The translations under genes were made by a program, and so were the position numbers. Under the pieces are notes generated by a model. It saw nothing but the letters and a program-made list of their open reading frames with translations, was not told where the DNA came from and made no database searches. Source: Nostoc sp. PCC 7524 (lineage in GTDB: Bacteria; Cyanobacteriota; Cyanobacteriia; Cyanobacteriales; Nostocaceae). Taken from it: a DNA stretch of 64,000 bases. Shown piece by piece: positions 55,335-64,000 of the stretch; the first letter of the stretch is position 1; each line of letters starts with the position of its first letter. The stretch covers positions 558,001-622,000 of the forward strand of contig NC_019684.1 of the NCBI RefSeq assembly GCF_000316645.1, given 5' to 3'.

Positions 55335-58221
55335 CTGCTCTGACTTCTACTAACAACGGCACACTTAAATTTACTGCTTTTTCCATGACGGATTTAATTT
55401 GTGGTTGTAATTCTTCCCACTCATGGGGGGGAACTTCAAAGACTAATTCATCATGAACTTGTAGTAATAACCGCGCTTGATAGTTTCGCAAAACTTCATG
55501 CAGTTGCACCATGGCAATTTTGATAATATCTGCACTCGAACCTTGAATTGGTGCATTGGCGGCGGAACGCAATAAGCCTGCATCGTAAGCACCTAAATTT
55601 TTTAATTTACTCAAGTCAATATCTGCTGGATTGCTACCTTTGAGCTTGCGTAAACTGTTGCTGGTAAACTCAAAATAACGCCGACGACCAAGGATAGTTT
55701 CGACATAACCTTGAGAGATTGCTTGTTTTTTCACTCCTTCTAAATAAGCGAAAACTTCAGGGTAGCGATCATTAAATCGTTTAATAAATTCATTGGCTAT
55801 GTTTTTATCAATTCCTGTAGAACGGGAAAATTTCAGCGAACCCATGCCATAAATTACACCAAAGTTAATTGTTTTGGCGATTCTACGTTCATCGGCTGTA
55901 ATATCTTCTTTTTCAAAGACCAACTTTGCTGTCACCGTATGAATATCTTCATTCTGCTGATAGGCTTGCACTAAAACTGGTTCTTGACTTAAATGTGCCA
56001 AAATTCTTAATTCAATTTGCGAGTAATCAGCCGCCACCATTAACCAATCTGATTCCGGTAAAAATGCTTTGCGAATTTGGCGACTAAAGGCTGTCCGAAT
56101 GGGGATATTTTGCAAATTGGGATTAGAAGAAGATAGCCTACCAGTTGAGGTTGCTGTTTGATTAAAATTAGTATGTACTCTGTGGGTATCTGAACGGACT
56201 AATGCTGGTAAAGCATCTACATACGTAGACTTTAATTTAGATAAAGTCCGATACTCAATAATGGCATTAACAAAACCTGTTTCATCAATTTCTTGCAGTT
56301 TTTCTAAAGTGGCTGCATCTGTAGAATAACCAGTCTGAATTTTCCGTGAATATTTGGTACTTAAACCTAATTTTTCAAACAATATATAACTTAGTTGTTT
56401 AGGAGAACCTAAATTAAAACTTTCTCCGGCGATTTCCGTCGCTTGCTCATGTAATTTGGCTAGATCTGTTTCTAATTGCTGGGAAAGTTCTTGTAAATAA
56501 GCAGAATTAATCCGGACTCCAGTATATTCTATTGCTGCTAAAACTGCTTCTAGGGGCTGTTCTATCTCTGTTAATAGTTGAGATAAAGCTGGAATTTTAT
56601 CTAACTCTTCGCGCATTTTCGGCACAAGTTGCCATGTTGCATAGACTTGCAAACAGCAATAATGAGCTACAGCCGAAATATTTATATCTGCGATGGTTTT
56701 ACCTTTAGGAACTAAATCAACATAATTGGTTAATATTAATCCCAAATAACGCAAAGCTAAATCAGTGAGATTATGGCTAGTATCTGGATTCAAAACATAA
56801 CTAGCCAACATAGGGTCAAAGACAATTCCCGCCAAGTTAATTCCTTGAGTGCGAAAAACTAAACGGTCAAATTTACCGTTTTGAAAAGTTTTGGGATATT
56901 TAGCATCTTCTAGAATTGGTTTTAGTGCTTGGAGTGCGACATCTTTATTTAAGTTATCTCCAATTTTATGAGCCAGGGGAATATAGGCTAATTCATCAGG
57001 TGCAGTTCCCCAACAGCAGCCAATACCGACTAATTCAGCGTCTCTAGGTTCTAAATCACTGGTTTCTGTATCCCAAGCAACGGGATTCTCTGTATTAGTG
57101 AATGTCTGTAATATCGCAACTAATTCTGTGAGTTTTGCCTCAGTATTAATGATGTGTGGTTGAATTGGAGAATCAACTGGTTGAGAGACAGCTGCTGTGT
57201 CATCAGCACTGAAAAACCATAGGTCTTCATCTTCTTCATCTGTACTGATTGATGCGGCTGGTATTTCTTCAACTTGTCCACCAAACTTTTGCTGTAGGTC
57301 GCTGATTTTTTTTAAATAGGTGCTAAATTCTAACTTTTCTAAGATGGGGATGAGAACACTATGATCAAAACCTTGCAGTTTGCTATGTTCTAAATTGACT
57401 TCTAGGGGAACATCTACAACTATTTTGGCTAAATATTGAGATTTATATGCGTCTTCTTTCCCCTCTATCAGTTTTTTTTGAGTTGCGCCTTTAATATCAT
57501 TGATTGCTGCGTAAATCTGCTCTAGGGAATCGTAAGTATTAAGTAATTGGACTGCGGTTTTTTCTCCAATCCCCCTTACACCGGGAATATTATCTGATTT
57601 ATCCCCACACAAAGCTTTAAAATCAACAACTTGTGTGGGTAAAATACCAAGTTTGGCTTTAACTTCTTCTGTACTGAATTCAGTGATGCTATTTGTAGCT
57701 CGCTTAAGCGCATCCGGGCTAAAATTTAAAACAGTAATTTCCTTAGCGGGGTCGATGAGTTGAAATAGATCGCGATCGCCTGTTAAAATCTTCACCCTAT
57801 ACCCAGCCGCAGTGGCTTGCTGTGCTAATGTCCCTAATACATCATCAGCTTCATAACCAGGTGCGGTGTAAATTGGCAGATTGAAACCTGCGAGTAACTC
57901 GTGCAGATTTTTTAAATCCGGGACAAAATCTTCTGGTGTTCCTGGACGATCAGCTTTATAGGTATCGTCGGCTTCGTGGCGAAAAGTTGGCAAACCCAAA
58001 TCAAAAGCAACTGCCATTGCTTGCGGTTGTTGTGTATCCATGACTTCCAAGAGTGACTTGAGAAAGCCAAAACATACACTGGTAGGAATTCCCGTTTTAG
58101 TACGCAGTCCACCGTCTCGTCCTTTAGCGAAAGCAAAGTAAGAACGAAAAGCCAAGGAGTGTCCATCCACGAGGATGAATGTAGGACGGGTAGTGGTTAC
58201 AGAAGTAGAAGTTTGAGACAT
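55309..58221 (-). CDS. polA: DNA polymerase I
   Basis: 970 residues from the ATG at 58221 (MSQTSTSV); the TTG reading to 58248 begins inside the IS end and is rejected. Domains in order: 5'-3' exonuclease (FILVDGHSLAFRSYFAF, GYEADDVLGTLA, GDKSDNIPGVRGIG); 3'-5' exonuclease with acidic residues present (AWDTETSDLEPRD); polymerase (STGRLSSSNPNLQNIP, AADYSQIELRILAHLSQ, QVHDELVFEVP). It fills gaps and removes RNA primers. An IS605-type element ends only about 10 bases upstream of the start codon, and the start has no clear ribosome site. Confidence 0.97.
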   Translation of the reverse strand: MSQTSTSVTTTRPTFILVDGHSLAFRSYFAFAKGRDGGLRTKTGIPTSVCFGFLKSLLEVMDTQQPQAMAVAFDLGLPTFRHEADDTYKADRPGTPEDFVPDLKNLHELLAGFNLPIYTAPGYEADDVLGTLAQQATAAGYRVKILTGDRDLFQLIDPAKEITVLNFSPDALKRATNSITEFSTEEVKAKLGILPTQVVDFKALCGDKSDNIPGVRGIGEKTAVQLLNTYDSLEQIYAAINDIKGATQKKLIEGKEDAYKSQYLAKIVVDVPLEVNLEHSKLQGFDHSVLIPILEKLEFSTYLKKISDLQQKFGGQVEEIPAASISTDEEDEDLWFFSADDTAAVSQPVDSPIQPHIINTEAKLTELVAILQTFTNTENPVAWDTETSDLEPRDAELVGIGCCWGTAPDELAYIPLAHKIGDNLNKDVALQALKPILEDAKYPKTFQNGKFDRLVFRTQGINLAGIVFDPMLASYVLNPDTSHNLTDLALRYLGLILTNYVDLVPKGKTIADINISAVAHYCCLQVYATWQLVPKMREELDKIPALSQLLTEIEQPLEAVLAAIEYTGVRINSAYLQELSQQLETDLAKLHEQATEIAGESFNLGSPKQLSYILFEKLGLSTKYSRKIQTGYSTDAATLEKLQEIDETGFVNAIIEYRTLSKLKSTYVDALPALVRSDTHRVHTNFNQTATSTGRLSSSNPNLQNIPIRTAFSRQIRKAFLPESDWLMVAADYSQIELRILAHLSQEPVLVQAYQQNEDIHTVTAKLVFEKEDITADERRIAKTINFGVIYGMGSLKFSRSTGIDKNIANEFIKRFNDRYPEVFAYLEGVKKQAISQGYVETILGRRRYFEFTSNSLRKLKGSNPADIDLSKLKNLGAYDAGLLRSAANAPIQGSSADIIKIAMVQLHEVLRNYQARLLLQVHDELVFEVPPHEWEELQPQIKSVMEKAVNLSVPLLVEVRAGENWMETK

Positions 58222-58264
58222 AGGCTTATTTTGACATACTCCCCGCAATTGAATTGCGGGGATT

Positions 58265-59422
58265 CTAGGCTAAAACAGCGATTGCTGGCGTAGCCAGTCT
58301 GACATCACCTAACCCAATGGTTGATGCCCCAACCATTTGAATATTACGTGCGGCGTTTTCGTCTCTTCCGTTAACTGACTGACAGGAAGGACAACGCCAT
58401 TCTCTAACGGACAAATCAAGACTTTCTAGAATATGCCCACAGTGAGAACAAGTTTTAGAACTTGGATACCATTGATCCACAAACACCACTTGTTTATGTT
58501 TCTGTTTGGCAACCCATTCTAGAATTTGCAGAAATTCACCAAATGCCAAATCTGATATCTTCCTACCCCAAAGTCGTTGCATTCCTTTAAGGTTTAAGGT
58601 TTCAAAACAGAGAACATCAAATTTATCCGTTAACTCATGAGCTAACTTCCAGAACCAGTCACGACGACGGTTAGAGATATCTTCATACCTGCGTACTAAG
58701 TTCTTTCTAGATTGCTCCCGATTGGCTGAACCTTTTAATTTCTGAGAATGTTGTCGGTTGGCTTTTTTAATTGCATTTAGGGATTGCTTAAAAAACTGGG
58801 GAGACCCAATTATTGTACCGTCTGAGCAAGTAAGAAATGTCTTCAATCCAAAATCAAAACCAGCGATTTTACCCGTCTTAATCTCAATTTCTGATTTACT
58901 ACCTTCTCTTTCAGAGACGAAGAGAGAGCGAACATCAACAACAATAACCATAAACAGTTCACCTAAAGGAGTTCGTTTAATGGTTAGAGTTTTAACCGTT
59001 CCCTCAATCTCTCTAGACTTCCAAAATTGATAAACTCGACTACCAATTTTTACTCTGTTGCCACCCAAAAACTTATAACCTGCTTGCTTAAGGGTGAAAG
59101 ATTTGTACTTTTTAACCTTCTTAAAACCTGGTGGTCTAACTCCTTTCTTATTGTGTTTAAAGAATAGTTGGTAGGCTTTCTCAATGCGTTGGCAAATATC
59201 TTGCACTGACTGAGAACCTACTGATTGCCAAAACGGATTTCGCTTTCTCATCTTGGCAATATGAGACTGAAGTTTTGCACAGTTTAAATGCTTGCCCCAC
59301 ATCCGGTAGTACCGTTTATGCAAAGCAATGCAATGGTTATAAATCACCCCAGCAGCGTTAATTGTGCGCTTGAGGTGTCTATTCCGTTTGTGCTGATATA
59401 ACTTAAACTTCAGAGTTTTCAT
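58265..59422 (-). CDS. tnpB: TnpB RNA-guided nuclease of IS605 element
   Basis: 385 residues. The N-terminal helix-turn-helix region (KRTINAAGVIYNHCIALHKRYY) is followed by a beta-rich OrfB domain and the RuvC-like core: D in IAGFDFGLKTFL, E in LCFETLNLKGM and D in VNGRDENAARNI. A zinc ribbon, CSHCGHILESLDLSVREWRCPSC, lies before the last. TnpB cuts DNA guided by the omega RNA made from the right end. Its 3' end abuts the right-end hairpin. All catalytic residues are present. Confidence 0.94.
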   Translation of the reverse strand: MKTLKFKLYQHKRNRHLKRTINAAGVIYNHCIALHKRYYRMWGKHLNCAKLQSHIAKMRKRNPFWQSVGSQSVQDICQRIEKAYQLFFKHNKKGVRPPGFKKVKKYKSFTLKQAGYKFLGGNRVKIGSRVYQFWKSREIEGTVKTLTIKRTPLGELFMVIVVDVRSLFVSEREGSKSEIEIKTGKIAGFDFGLKTFLTCSDGTIIGSPQFFKQSLNAIKKANRQHSQKLKGSANREQSRKNLVRRYEDISNRRRDWFWKLAHELTDKFDVLCFETLNLKGMQRLWGRKISDLAFGEFLQILEWVAKQKHKQVVFVDQWYPSSKTCSHCGHILESLDLSVREWRCPSCQSVNGRDENAARNIQMVGASTIGLGDVRLATPAIAVLA

Positions 59423-59468
59423 GGAGTTATGATATCATCTATTGTGTAGATAATCAACACTCATCTAC

Positions 59469-59870
59469 ATGAAAACCGTTTACAATCACTACAACTACGC
59501 TATTGGTTTGGCTATTGTCCATTTAGTTTGGATACCATGCCGAAGAAGAAAAGTCTTTGCTAACAATGAACAACTAAAACTCAGATGTATTGAGATATTT
59601 CAATCTGTTGCTAAAGATAATAAATGGGTGATCAAAGCGTTGGAAGTTGCACCAGATCATGTTCACCTATTAGTTGAGTATGACCCGCATCATTCAATAT
59701 CCCAGGTTGTTAAAGCCTTCAAGGGTCGGTCATCAAGATATTTAAGGCAAGAGTTTCCAGAATTAATGAAACTGCCTAGTCTGTGGACGCATTCATATAT
59801 GTTCGACACCACAGGAAAAGTTAGTACCCAGAAAGTCTTGGAGTACATTAATGACCCACATCACGGATGA
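59469..59870 (+). CDS. tnpA: TnpA Y1 HUH transposase of IS605 element
   Basis: 133 residues. HUH motif HVHLLVEYDP, preceded by VHLVWIPCRRRKVF; the catalytic Tyr is probably in VLEYINDP and the region LWTHSYMFDTTGKVSTQKVLEYI is the family C-terminus. It moves the element as single-stranded DNA. Divergent from tnpB, with 46 bases between the start codons. Confidence 0.93.
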   Translation: MKTVYNHYNYAIGLAIVHLVWIPCRRRKVFANNEQLKLRCIEIFQSVAKDNKWVIKALEVAPDHVHLLVEYDPHHSISQVVKAFKGRSSRYLRQEFPELMKLPSLWTHSYMFDTTGKVSTQKVLEYINDPHHG

Positions 59871-59963
59871 ATAAATTCATCCTGTTCGCTTATATCCCCC
59901 GGCTGTTCGCGCAGCGTGCCGAAGGCAAGCGCGGGGGCTTTACGCATCACGACTCGTAATGAA

Positions 59964-59998
59964 AGGCAATAGGCAATAGGCAATAGGCAATAGGCAAG
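59964..59998. repeat. CAATAGG heptamer array
   Basis: About five copies of GGCAATA beside the IS605 left end. Same heptamer as at 37315 and 39647. Confidence 0.88.
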
Positions 59999-60171
59999 AG
60001 TTATTAGTTTTTCTGCCCTGCTCCCCTGCTCCCATATCTCTATCTTTAAGATATTTTGTGAAAACTTTACAAAAAATTACGTATATTTATCAAACCTTTT
60101 AATAAACTTCCAGAGTTAGAAATGGGTGAGTCATCTTTTTAGCCGTCGTTCTTTTGAGAAGATTATTACCC

Positions 60172-60894
60172 ATGACAACAACACTATTTAAAACACTCGG
60201 TGCTGCTACAACATTGGCAGGTATGATTGTTACTGCTGGCTCTGCTAATGCAGCTTCTATTAGCTACGACAGTTCAACTAATTTTCAGCTCACAAATATC
60301 TCCAACGCACCTCTCAGTGTCCAAAAGTTTGACTCATCCCTTGGTACACTCAACAGCGTAACTTTAACATTTACTGGCGACCTGGAAGGAAGCGCAAGAT
60401 TTGAAAATCTCGGTGCTAGTTCTACTCCCATAACCGTAAATCTTGCAGGTCAACTCGGCTTAATATTTGCTGGTCAGTCTTTGTTTAGTATTAATCCACA
60501 AGAAACTTATCCACAAGACTCCTCTGGCTACCAAGTTGGAGCTTTTGATGGCACAATAGACTTCGCAGGTACTTCTGGAAAAACAATTCAGGGATTGACC
60601 GCCCAAAAGTCAGAAACTCAGAGCTTTACTGATGCTCAATTCTTACAAGCTTTCACGGGTACTGGTAACTTAGATTTCTTATTCTCAGCTCTAGCCACCT
60701 CAACAGTTTCTGGTTCTGGAAATATGATTTCCCAAATTACAACTCTTGCTAAAGCAGGTGTTAAAGTCACTTATGACTATGATCCTGCTCAGTCTGTACC
60801 AGAACCATCTGCTGCATTAGGATTTGGTCTAGTTGCAGGTGTTGGTTTATTGTCACAACGCAAAAAAAACTGGCTCAAGACTTCCCATTCATAA
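60172..60894 (+). CDS. PEP-CTERM choice-of-anchor protein
   Basis: 240 residues from the ATG at 60172. Signal peptide ending SANAAS. A beta-sandwich with FDSSLGTLNSVTLTFTGDL resembles the choice-of-anchor E domain. The C-terminus VPEPSAALGFGLVAGVGLLSQRKK is a PEP-CTERM sorting signal (PEP, helix, basic tail), which targets proteins to the surface or matrix via an exosortase. No exosortase is in the window. The DNA repeat and IS lie upstream, so its promoter is close. Confidence 0.9.
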   Translation: MTTTLFKTLGAATTLAGMIVTAGSANAASISYDSSTNFQLTNISNAPLSVQKFDSSLGTLNSVTLTFTGDLEGSARFENLGASSTPITVNLAGQLGLIFAGQSLFSINPQETYPQDSSGYQVGAFDGTIDFAGTSGKTIQGLTAQKSETQSFTDAQFLQAFTGTGNLDFLFSALATSTVSGSGNMISQITTLAKAGVKVTYDYDPAQSVPEPSAALGFGLVAGVGLLSQRKKNWLKTSHS

Positions 60895-61004
60895 ATTTTT
60901 TTGAGTAGATGATTTTATCTACTCGCTTGATTAACCGCTTCAAAAGTGAATCAATTACTGGAAACAATTGTTGTTTTTAACAACTCATCTCAAAAAAATT
61001 AGAT

Positions 61005-61047
61005 TAAAAAAACCCAGGTTCACTTTGTGTAATCTGGGTTTTTTATT
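61005..61047 (+). terminator. Intrinsic terminator after the PEP-CTERM gene
   Basis: AAAACCCAG pairs with CTGGGTTTT (61034-61042) and is followed by a T run; also preceded by A's, so it works in both directions. Confidence 0.85.
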
Positions 61048-61130
61048 GTTCAAAGTCCTCACAGATGTAGAGGTATAGGGGTTATCCGAGAGAAGAATTT
61101 TTACACATTGCCCAATACCCCATACCCATT

Positions 61131-62810
61131 TCAAAAAGGCGGCAATTCATTGAGAATCGTAAACCGGATATGATTAATCGCTAAATCACCTATAGGGATA
61201 TCTTCCTTAGTCAACCTGATACCTTGACTACTCAGGGTTTCAAAAGGAATGCCTTTACCGATTTCAATGTGATACCAGCATAAGCCCATGAAAAAGCGCG
61301 TAGGATAGGGGCCATCATTACCCAAATCATCGGGATTAGATTCCATTGGCAACCAGCCAATACCCGGTATGTAGAATTCTAACCACACATGATTAAAATC
61401 TGGTTGCAGAGGCACCCCTTGGTGTTCGCCGTAGGGAGGGCATTTGTATCTACCAACAGTACGGCAAGGAATACCATTTAAACGACAAAGTGCCAGTAAA
61501 ACACCTACATACTCACCACAGGAACCTACACCCCTCTCTAAAACGATATCTGGTGTATCAATGTAGGGTTTAATACCGTAGGATAACTCATCATAAACAT
61601 AGTTGCGGATACTGTACATTTTCCGCAGAATATTGGTTTCTGACCCAACAGCATCACGGGCAGAACGGCGGACAATGGGGGTATCCATTGCTAAATCATC
61701 ATTATCGACTAAATAGCGGGTTTGAAATTCCTCTGGTAATTCTGGAATATCTTCCACATCTTTAGGCGTAATGCGATACTTAATTCCTCGCACTTCTAAC
61801 AGTGCTTTCCAACCAAATATGTGACGTTCTCCGGGAGTGAGAGCATCGAATTTAAAGACTGCTACCCGTTGCCCATCAATGATTTCTTCTGTAAAGGGTA
61901 TACCGATCGCTTCAACGTGTTTGACTTTTTGACGTTCGGTTTCTGAGGGGAGAGCAATCCGCCATTCCACATCAGGCAGATATACCTCGTCTAACGGGGA
62001 AATTTCCTCAGCATAGGACATTTCGATCAGATAGCCATTAGAAAGGGCATATTTTTGATCTGGCTCATGGTGATAATACAGGGGATGAATAAAGGTGCGA
62101 TCGCGGTATGTTAATTCATGATTAGGATCAGCATTGGGGTTATCTCGAATATACGGTTCCTCGGAAGCATAGGCGACAAACAGACTTTCTTTGCCAGTCT
62201 CAGTATCTAGATGTACTGCTATACCTGTAGGTGAGTCAAAGGGAGTTAACACGCTAAATCTGACTTCCCCAGTTGCCCTATCCATAGAGTAGACTGTTTG
62301 TTCTGTGCGATCGCAAATCCACAGGGTGTCCCGATTTACTGCTAAATTCTGTATTCCCACCCCTGGAGTATAAAATCTCGTAATTTCTTTACGCGTATCA
62401 CGATCAAAAATCAGGATGTAACCCACTTTTTGACAACTTACGTAAACTGTTGACTCCCAAACAGCAACACCATTGGCAGGATAAGGCAAGGTGACAAAAT
62501 GCTCTAAACCCCAAGACGAAAGCTTGGATAGATAAACACTGTTACCACGAGTTACCCAAAGTGTGTCTTCCCAAACAGCTAAACCTGTTACCTCACTAAA
62601 TTCTTTGGTTTGGTGAGGGTTGAGAATTCTACTATTATCGGTATGAGGGTCAATTTCTAGTAAATGTCCCTTGATGGTATCAATCGCAATCAGTTGATCT
62701 TGAATAAACGCAATGCCGCAGATAGTAGCAGCAGTCAACGGTCGAATTGTCCTTTGCCCAAACATTTGGCTAGCTGTCAAACTAATGGGTGCAAAACTCA
62801 TATTAAGCAT
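61131..62810 (-). CDS. Transglutaminase-like protein with N-terminal propeller
   Basis: About 559 residues if started at the ATG at 62810 (an upstream frame to 62867 is open; the start is uncertain). The first half has repeated blades such as GIAFIQDQLIAIDTIKGHLLEID, VTGLAVWEDTLWVTRGN and GVAVWESTVYVSCQ, a beta-propeller. The second half has the papain-like triad: C in RGVGSCGEYVGVLLALCR, H in PDFNHVWLEFYIPGIG, D in PMESNPDDLG. It may crosslink or hydrolyse peptide bonds. No signal peptide. Single gene. Confidence 0.87.
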   Translation of the reverse strand: MLNMSFAPISLTASQMFGQRTIRPLTAATICGIAFIQDQLIAIDTIKGHLLEIDPHTDNSRILNPHQTKEFSEVTGLAVWEDTLWVTRGNSVYLSKLSSWGLEHFVTLPYPANGVAVWESTVYVSCQKVGYILIFDRDTRKEITRFYTPGVGIQNLAVNRDTLWICDRTEQTVYSMDRATGEVRFSVLTPFDSPTGIAVHLDTETGKESLFVAYASEEPYIRDNPNADPNHELTYRDRTFIHPLYYHHEPDQKYALSNGYLIEMSYAEEISPLDEVYLPDVEWRIALPSETERQKVKHVEAIGIPFTEEIIDGQRVAVFKFDALTPGERHIFGWKALLEVRGIKYRITPKDVEDIPELPEEFQTRYLVDNDDLAMDTPIVRRSARDAVGSETNILRKMYSIRNYVYDELSYGIKPYIDTPDIVLERGVGSCGEYVGVLLALCRLNGIPCRTVGRYKCPPYGEHQGVPLQPDFNHVWLEFYIPGIGWLPMESNPDDLGNDGPYPTRFFMGLCWYHIEIGKGIPFETLSSQGIRLTKEDIPIGDLAINHIRFTILNELPPF

Positions 62811-63091
62811 ATTTGTTAACGGTTTAGCACTCCTAAAATTAATTGTGGCATATCTTCTGTGACTCAATTTGAGACTTTAATACCCATTCCTATTATCAGT
62901 ACAATGTTGTTTTAAAAACTCTTACCTCAGAAATAATACACAAGTGTGCAGCCCAAAAGTTAGTCCCATCTGGGAATGACATTTCATTCTTATACACCTT
63001 GACAACAGTTGTAATGTAACTTTAGTAGATGGTTTTTCAGCCATCACTAAATTATGATCGAATCTTGTAACTATTTCCTGTGACTTACACA

Positions 63092-64000
63092 ATGTCTGCT
63101 AATTCTTTGCCTGAAGGTGTCGCCATTTGGCATAGTTTGGAAGTTGATAAAGCACTCAACCTGCTCGATAGTAATGCAGACAGTGGCTTGACAACCCCAG
63201 AAATTGAAAAGCGATTGCAAAAATATGGCCCTAACGAACTAGAAGAACACGGGGGTCGTAGCGCCTGGGAAATTCTGCTGGATCAGTTCAAAAACATCAT
63301 GCTGTTGATGCTGATTGCTGTGGCTTTCATTTCTGGGTTATTAGATTTCCTGGCTTGGCAAGCAGGGCAACTCAAACCTGGGGAAGTGCCATTTAAAGAC
63401 ACGATCGCTATCTTAGCAATTGTAATTCTCAATGGTATTCTGGGATACGTCCAAGAAAGCCGTGCCGAACAAGCCCTAGCAGCACTAAAAAAACTGGCTT
63501 CTCCCTTAGTCCGCGTCATCCGTAACGGCAAACTGGAGGATGTAGCAGCTAAGGATATAGTTCCAGGCGATGTCATGTTTTTAGAAGCTGGGGTACAGAT
63601 ATCCGCCGATGGACGCTTGATTGAACAAGCTAATTTACAGGTGCGTGAGTCAGCACTAACAGGTGAAGCGGAAGCAGTTAATAAACAAGCAACTATACAA
63701 CTACCAGAAGATACATCTTTAGGCGATCGCATTAATTTAGTGTTTCAAGGTACGGAAGTTGTCCAAGGGCGCGGTAAGGTACTGGTGACGAACACTGGTA
63801 TGCAAACCGAACTGGGTAAAATTGCTGCCATGTTGCAGTCAGTAGAAAGCGAACCCACCCCCTTGCAGCAACGCATGACTCAACTAGGCAATGTCCTAGT
63901 TACAGGTTCCTTGGTTTTGGTGGCGATTGTTGTCGTCGGTGGAATTATCCAGGCTAGAGGTTTTAGCAATTTACAAGAACTGTTAGAGGTTTCTTTAAGT
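63092..64000 (+). CDS. P-type cation ATPase, 3' end outside window
   Basis: The first 303 codons of a frame open to the window edge. It begins MSANSLPEGVAIWHSLEVDKALNLLDS with the cation-ATPase N-terminal domain (SGLTTPEIEKRLQKYGPNEL). Two membrane helices follow (NIMLLMLIAVAFISGLL, DTIAILAIVILNGILGYVQESRAEQAL). The actuator domain has VPGDVMFLEAGVQISADGRL and the TGE motif in VRESALTGEAEAV (about 189-191). The type IIA calcium/proton-like pattern suggests a Ca2+ or related exporter such as PacL. The phosphorylated DKTG motif lies beyond the window. Confidence 0.93.
   Translation, partial: MSANSLPEGVAIWHSLEVDKALNLLDSNADSGLTTPEIEKRLQKYGPNELEEHGGRSAWEILLDQFKNIMLLMLIAVAFISGLLDFLAWQAGQLKPGEVPFKDTIAILAIVILNGILGYVQESRAEQALAALKKLASPLVRVIRNGKLEDVAAKDIVPGDVMFLEAGVQISADGRLIEQANLQVRESALTGEAEAVNKQATIQLPEDTSLGDRINLVFQGTEVVQGRGKVLVTNTGMQTELGKIAAMLQSVESEPTPLQQRMTQLGNVLVTGSLVLVAIVVVGGIIQARGFSNLQELLEVSLS

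Larger units (their letters stand above)
58231..59945 (-). mobile_element. IS605-type element (tnpA plus tnpB)
   Basis: Right end (low coordinate): a perfect hairpin CCCCGCAATT-GAATTGCGGGG-type at 58241-58261, flanked by TTGACATACT. Left end (high coordinate): a hairpin of CCCCCG...CGGGGG at 59896-59937. tnpB and tnpA are divergent, as in IS605. No terminal inverted repeats are expected in this family. The outer boundary at 59945 is approximate. Both genes are intact, so the element may be active. Confidence 0.88.

Noticed and set aside
63283..63732. 149-codon minus-strand frame
   Set aside because: It is the antisense of the P-type ATPase gene, which is open on the plus strand to the window edge.

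Overview
The window comes from a filamentous, heterocyst-type cyanobacterium close to Nostoc/Anabaena. The support is: photosynthesis genes (ycf3, psb27), abundant GCGATCGC (HIP1) octamers, tandem CAATAGG-type heptamer repeats between genes, a cold-type RRM protein gene next to rpsU, and DevBCA-type exporters. It holds about 55 credible genes. There are no rRNA genes, and I saw no tRNA gene or CRISPR array.

Layout. 1-3.7 kb: the 3' part of a divergent SAM-synthetase-like gene, a hemerythrin-domain protein, and DUF2993 and DUF2231 proteins. 3.8-7.8 kb: an SLH-domain iron-uptake-type porin gene cut in two by a 2,240-bp IS1634-family element with a TTAAAT target duplication; removing the element restores one 564-codon frame. 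7.8-15.3 kb: a class II lanthipeptide cluster (lanM, C39-peptidase ABC exporter, mersacidin-like precursor, HlyD-type adaptor) with two Fur-box-like operators, one shared with the broken porin and one before the precursor gene. 15.3-22.7 kb: housekeeping and stress genes (DUF2809, DUF167, GST, SRAP, ycf3, gatC, CsbD, an unusual RPIA-repeat protein, UbiD). 22.7-27.8 kb: the pstSCAB phosphate transporter behind a four-unit PHO box. 27.8-34.5 kb: J-domain and EVE proteins, a 21-bp minisatellite, an IS605-type end relic, and a flavin monooxygenase plus haem-oxygenase-like diiron oxidase pair. 34.6-42 kb: rbp-rpsU, cysQ, a sugar kinase, rsmI, Uma2, mnmE and SDR.

42-50 kb is the most novel part. 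Four small proteins share a 32-residue leader that ends in Gly-Gly at exactly the same position, and a C-terminal NK(I/L)xTID(Y/F)SR signature. They lie beside a complete DevB-DevC-DevA exporter and a large predicted outer-membrane protein. This looks like an undescribed family of exported, cysteine-free double-glycine peptides with its own secretion route.

50-64 kb: an MFS transporter, psb27, a family-10-like glycoside hydrolase, an alpha/beta hydrolase overlapping polA, an intact IS605-type element (tnpB/tnpA) whose end lies about 10 bp from the polA start codon, a PEP-CTERM protein, a transglutaminase-like protein, and the 5' part of a P-type cation ATPase that runs off the window. All functions are inferred from sequence recognition; no database search was run.
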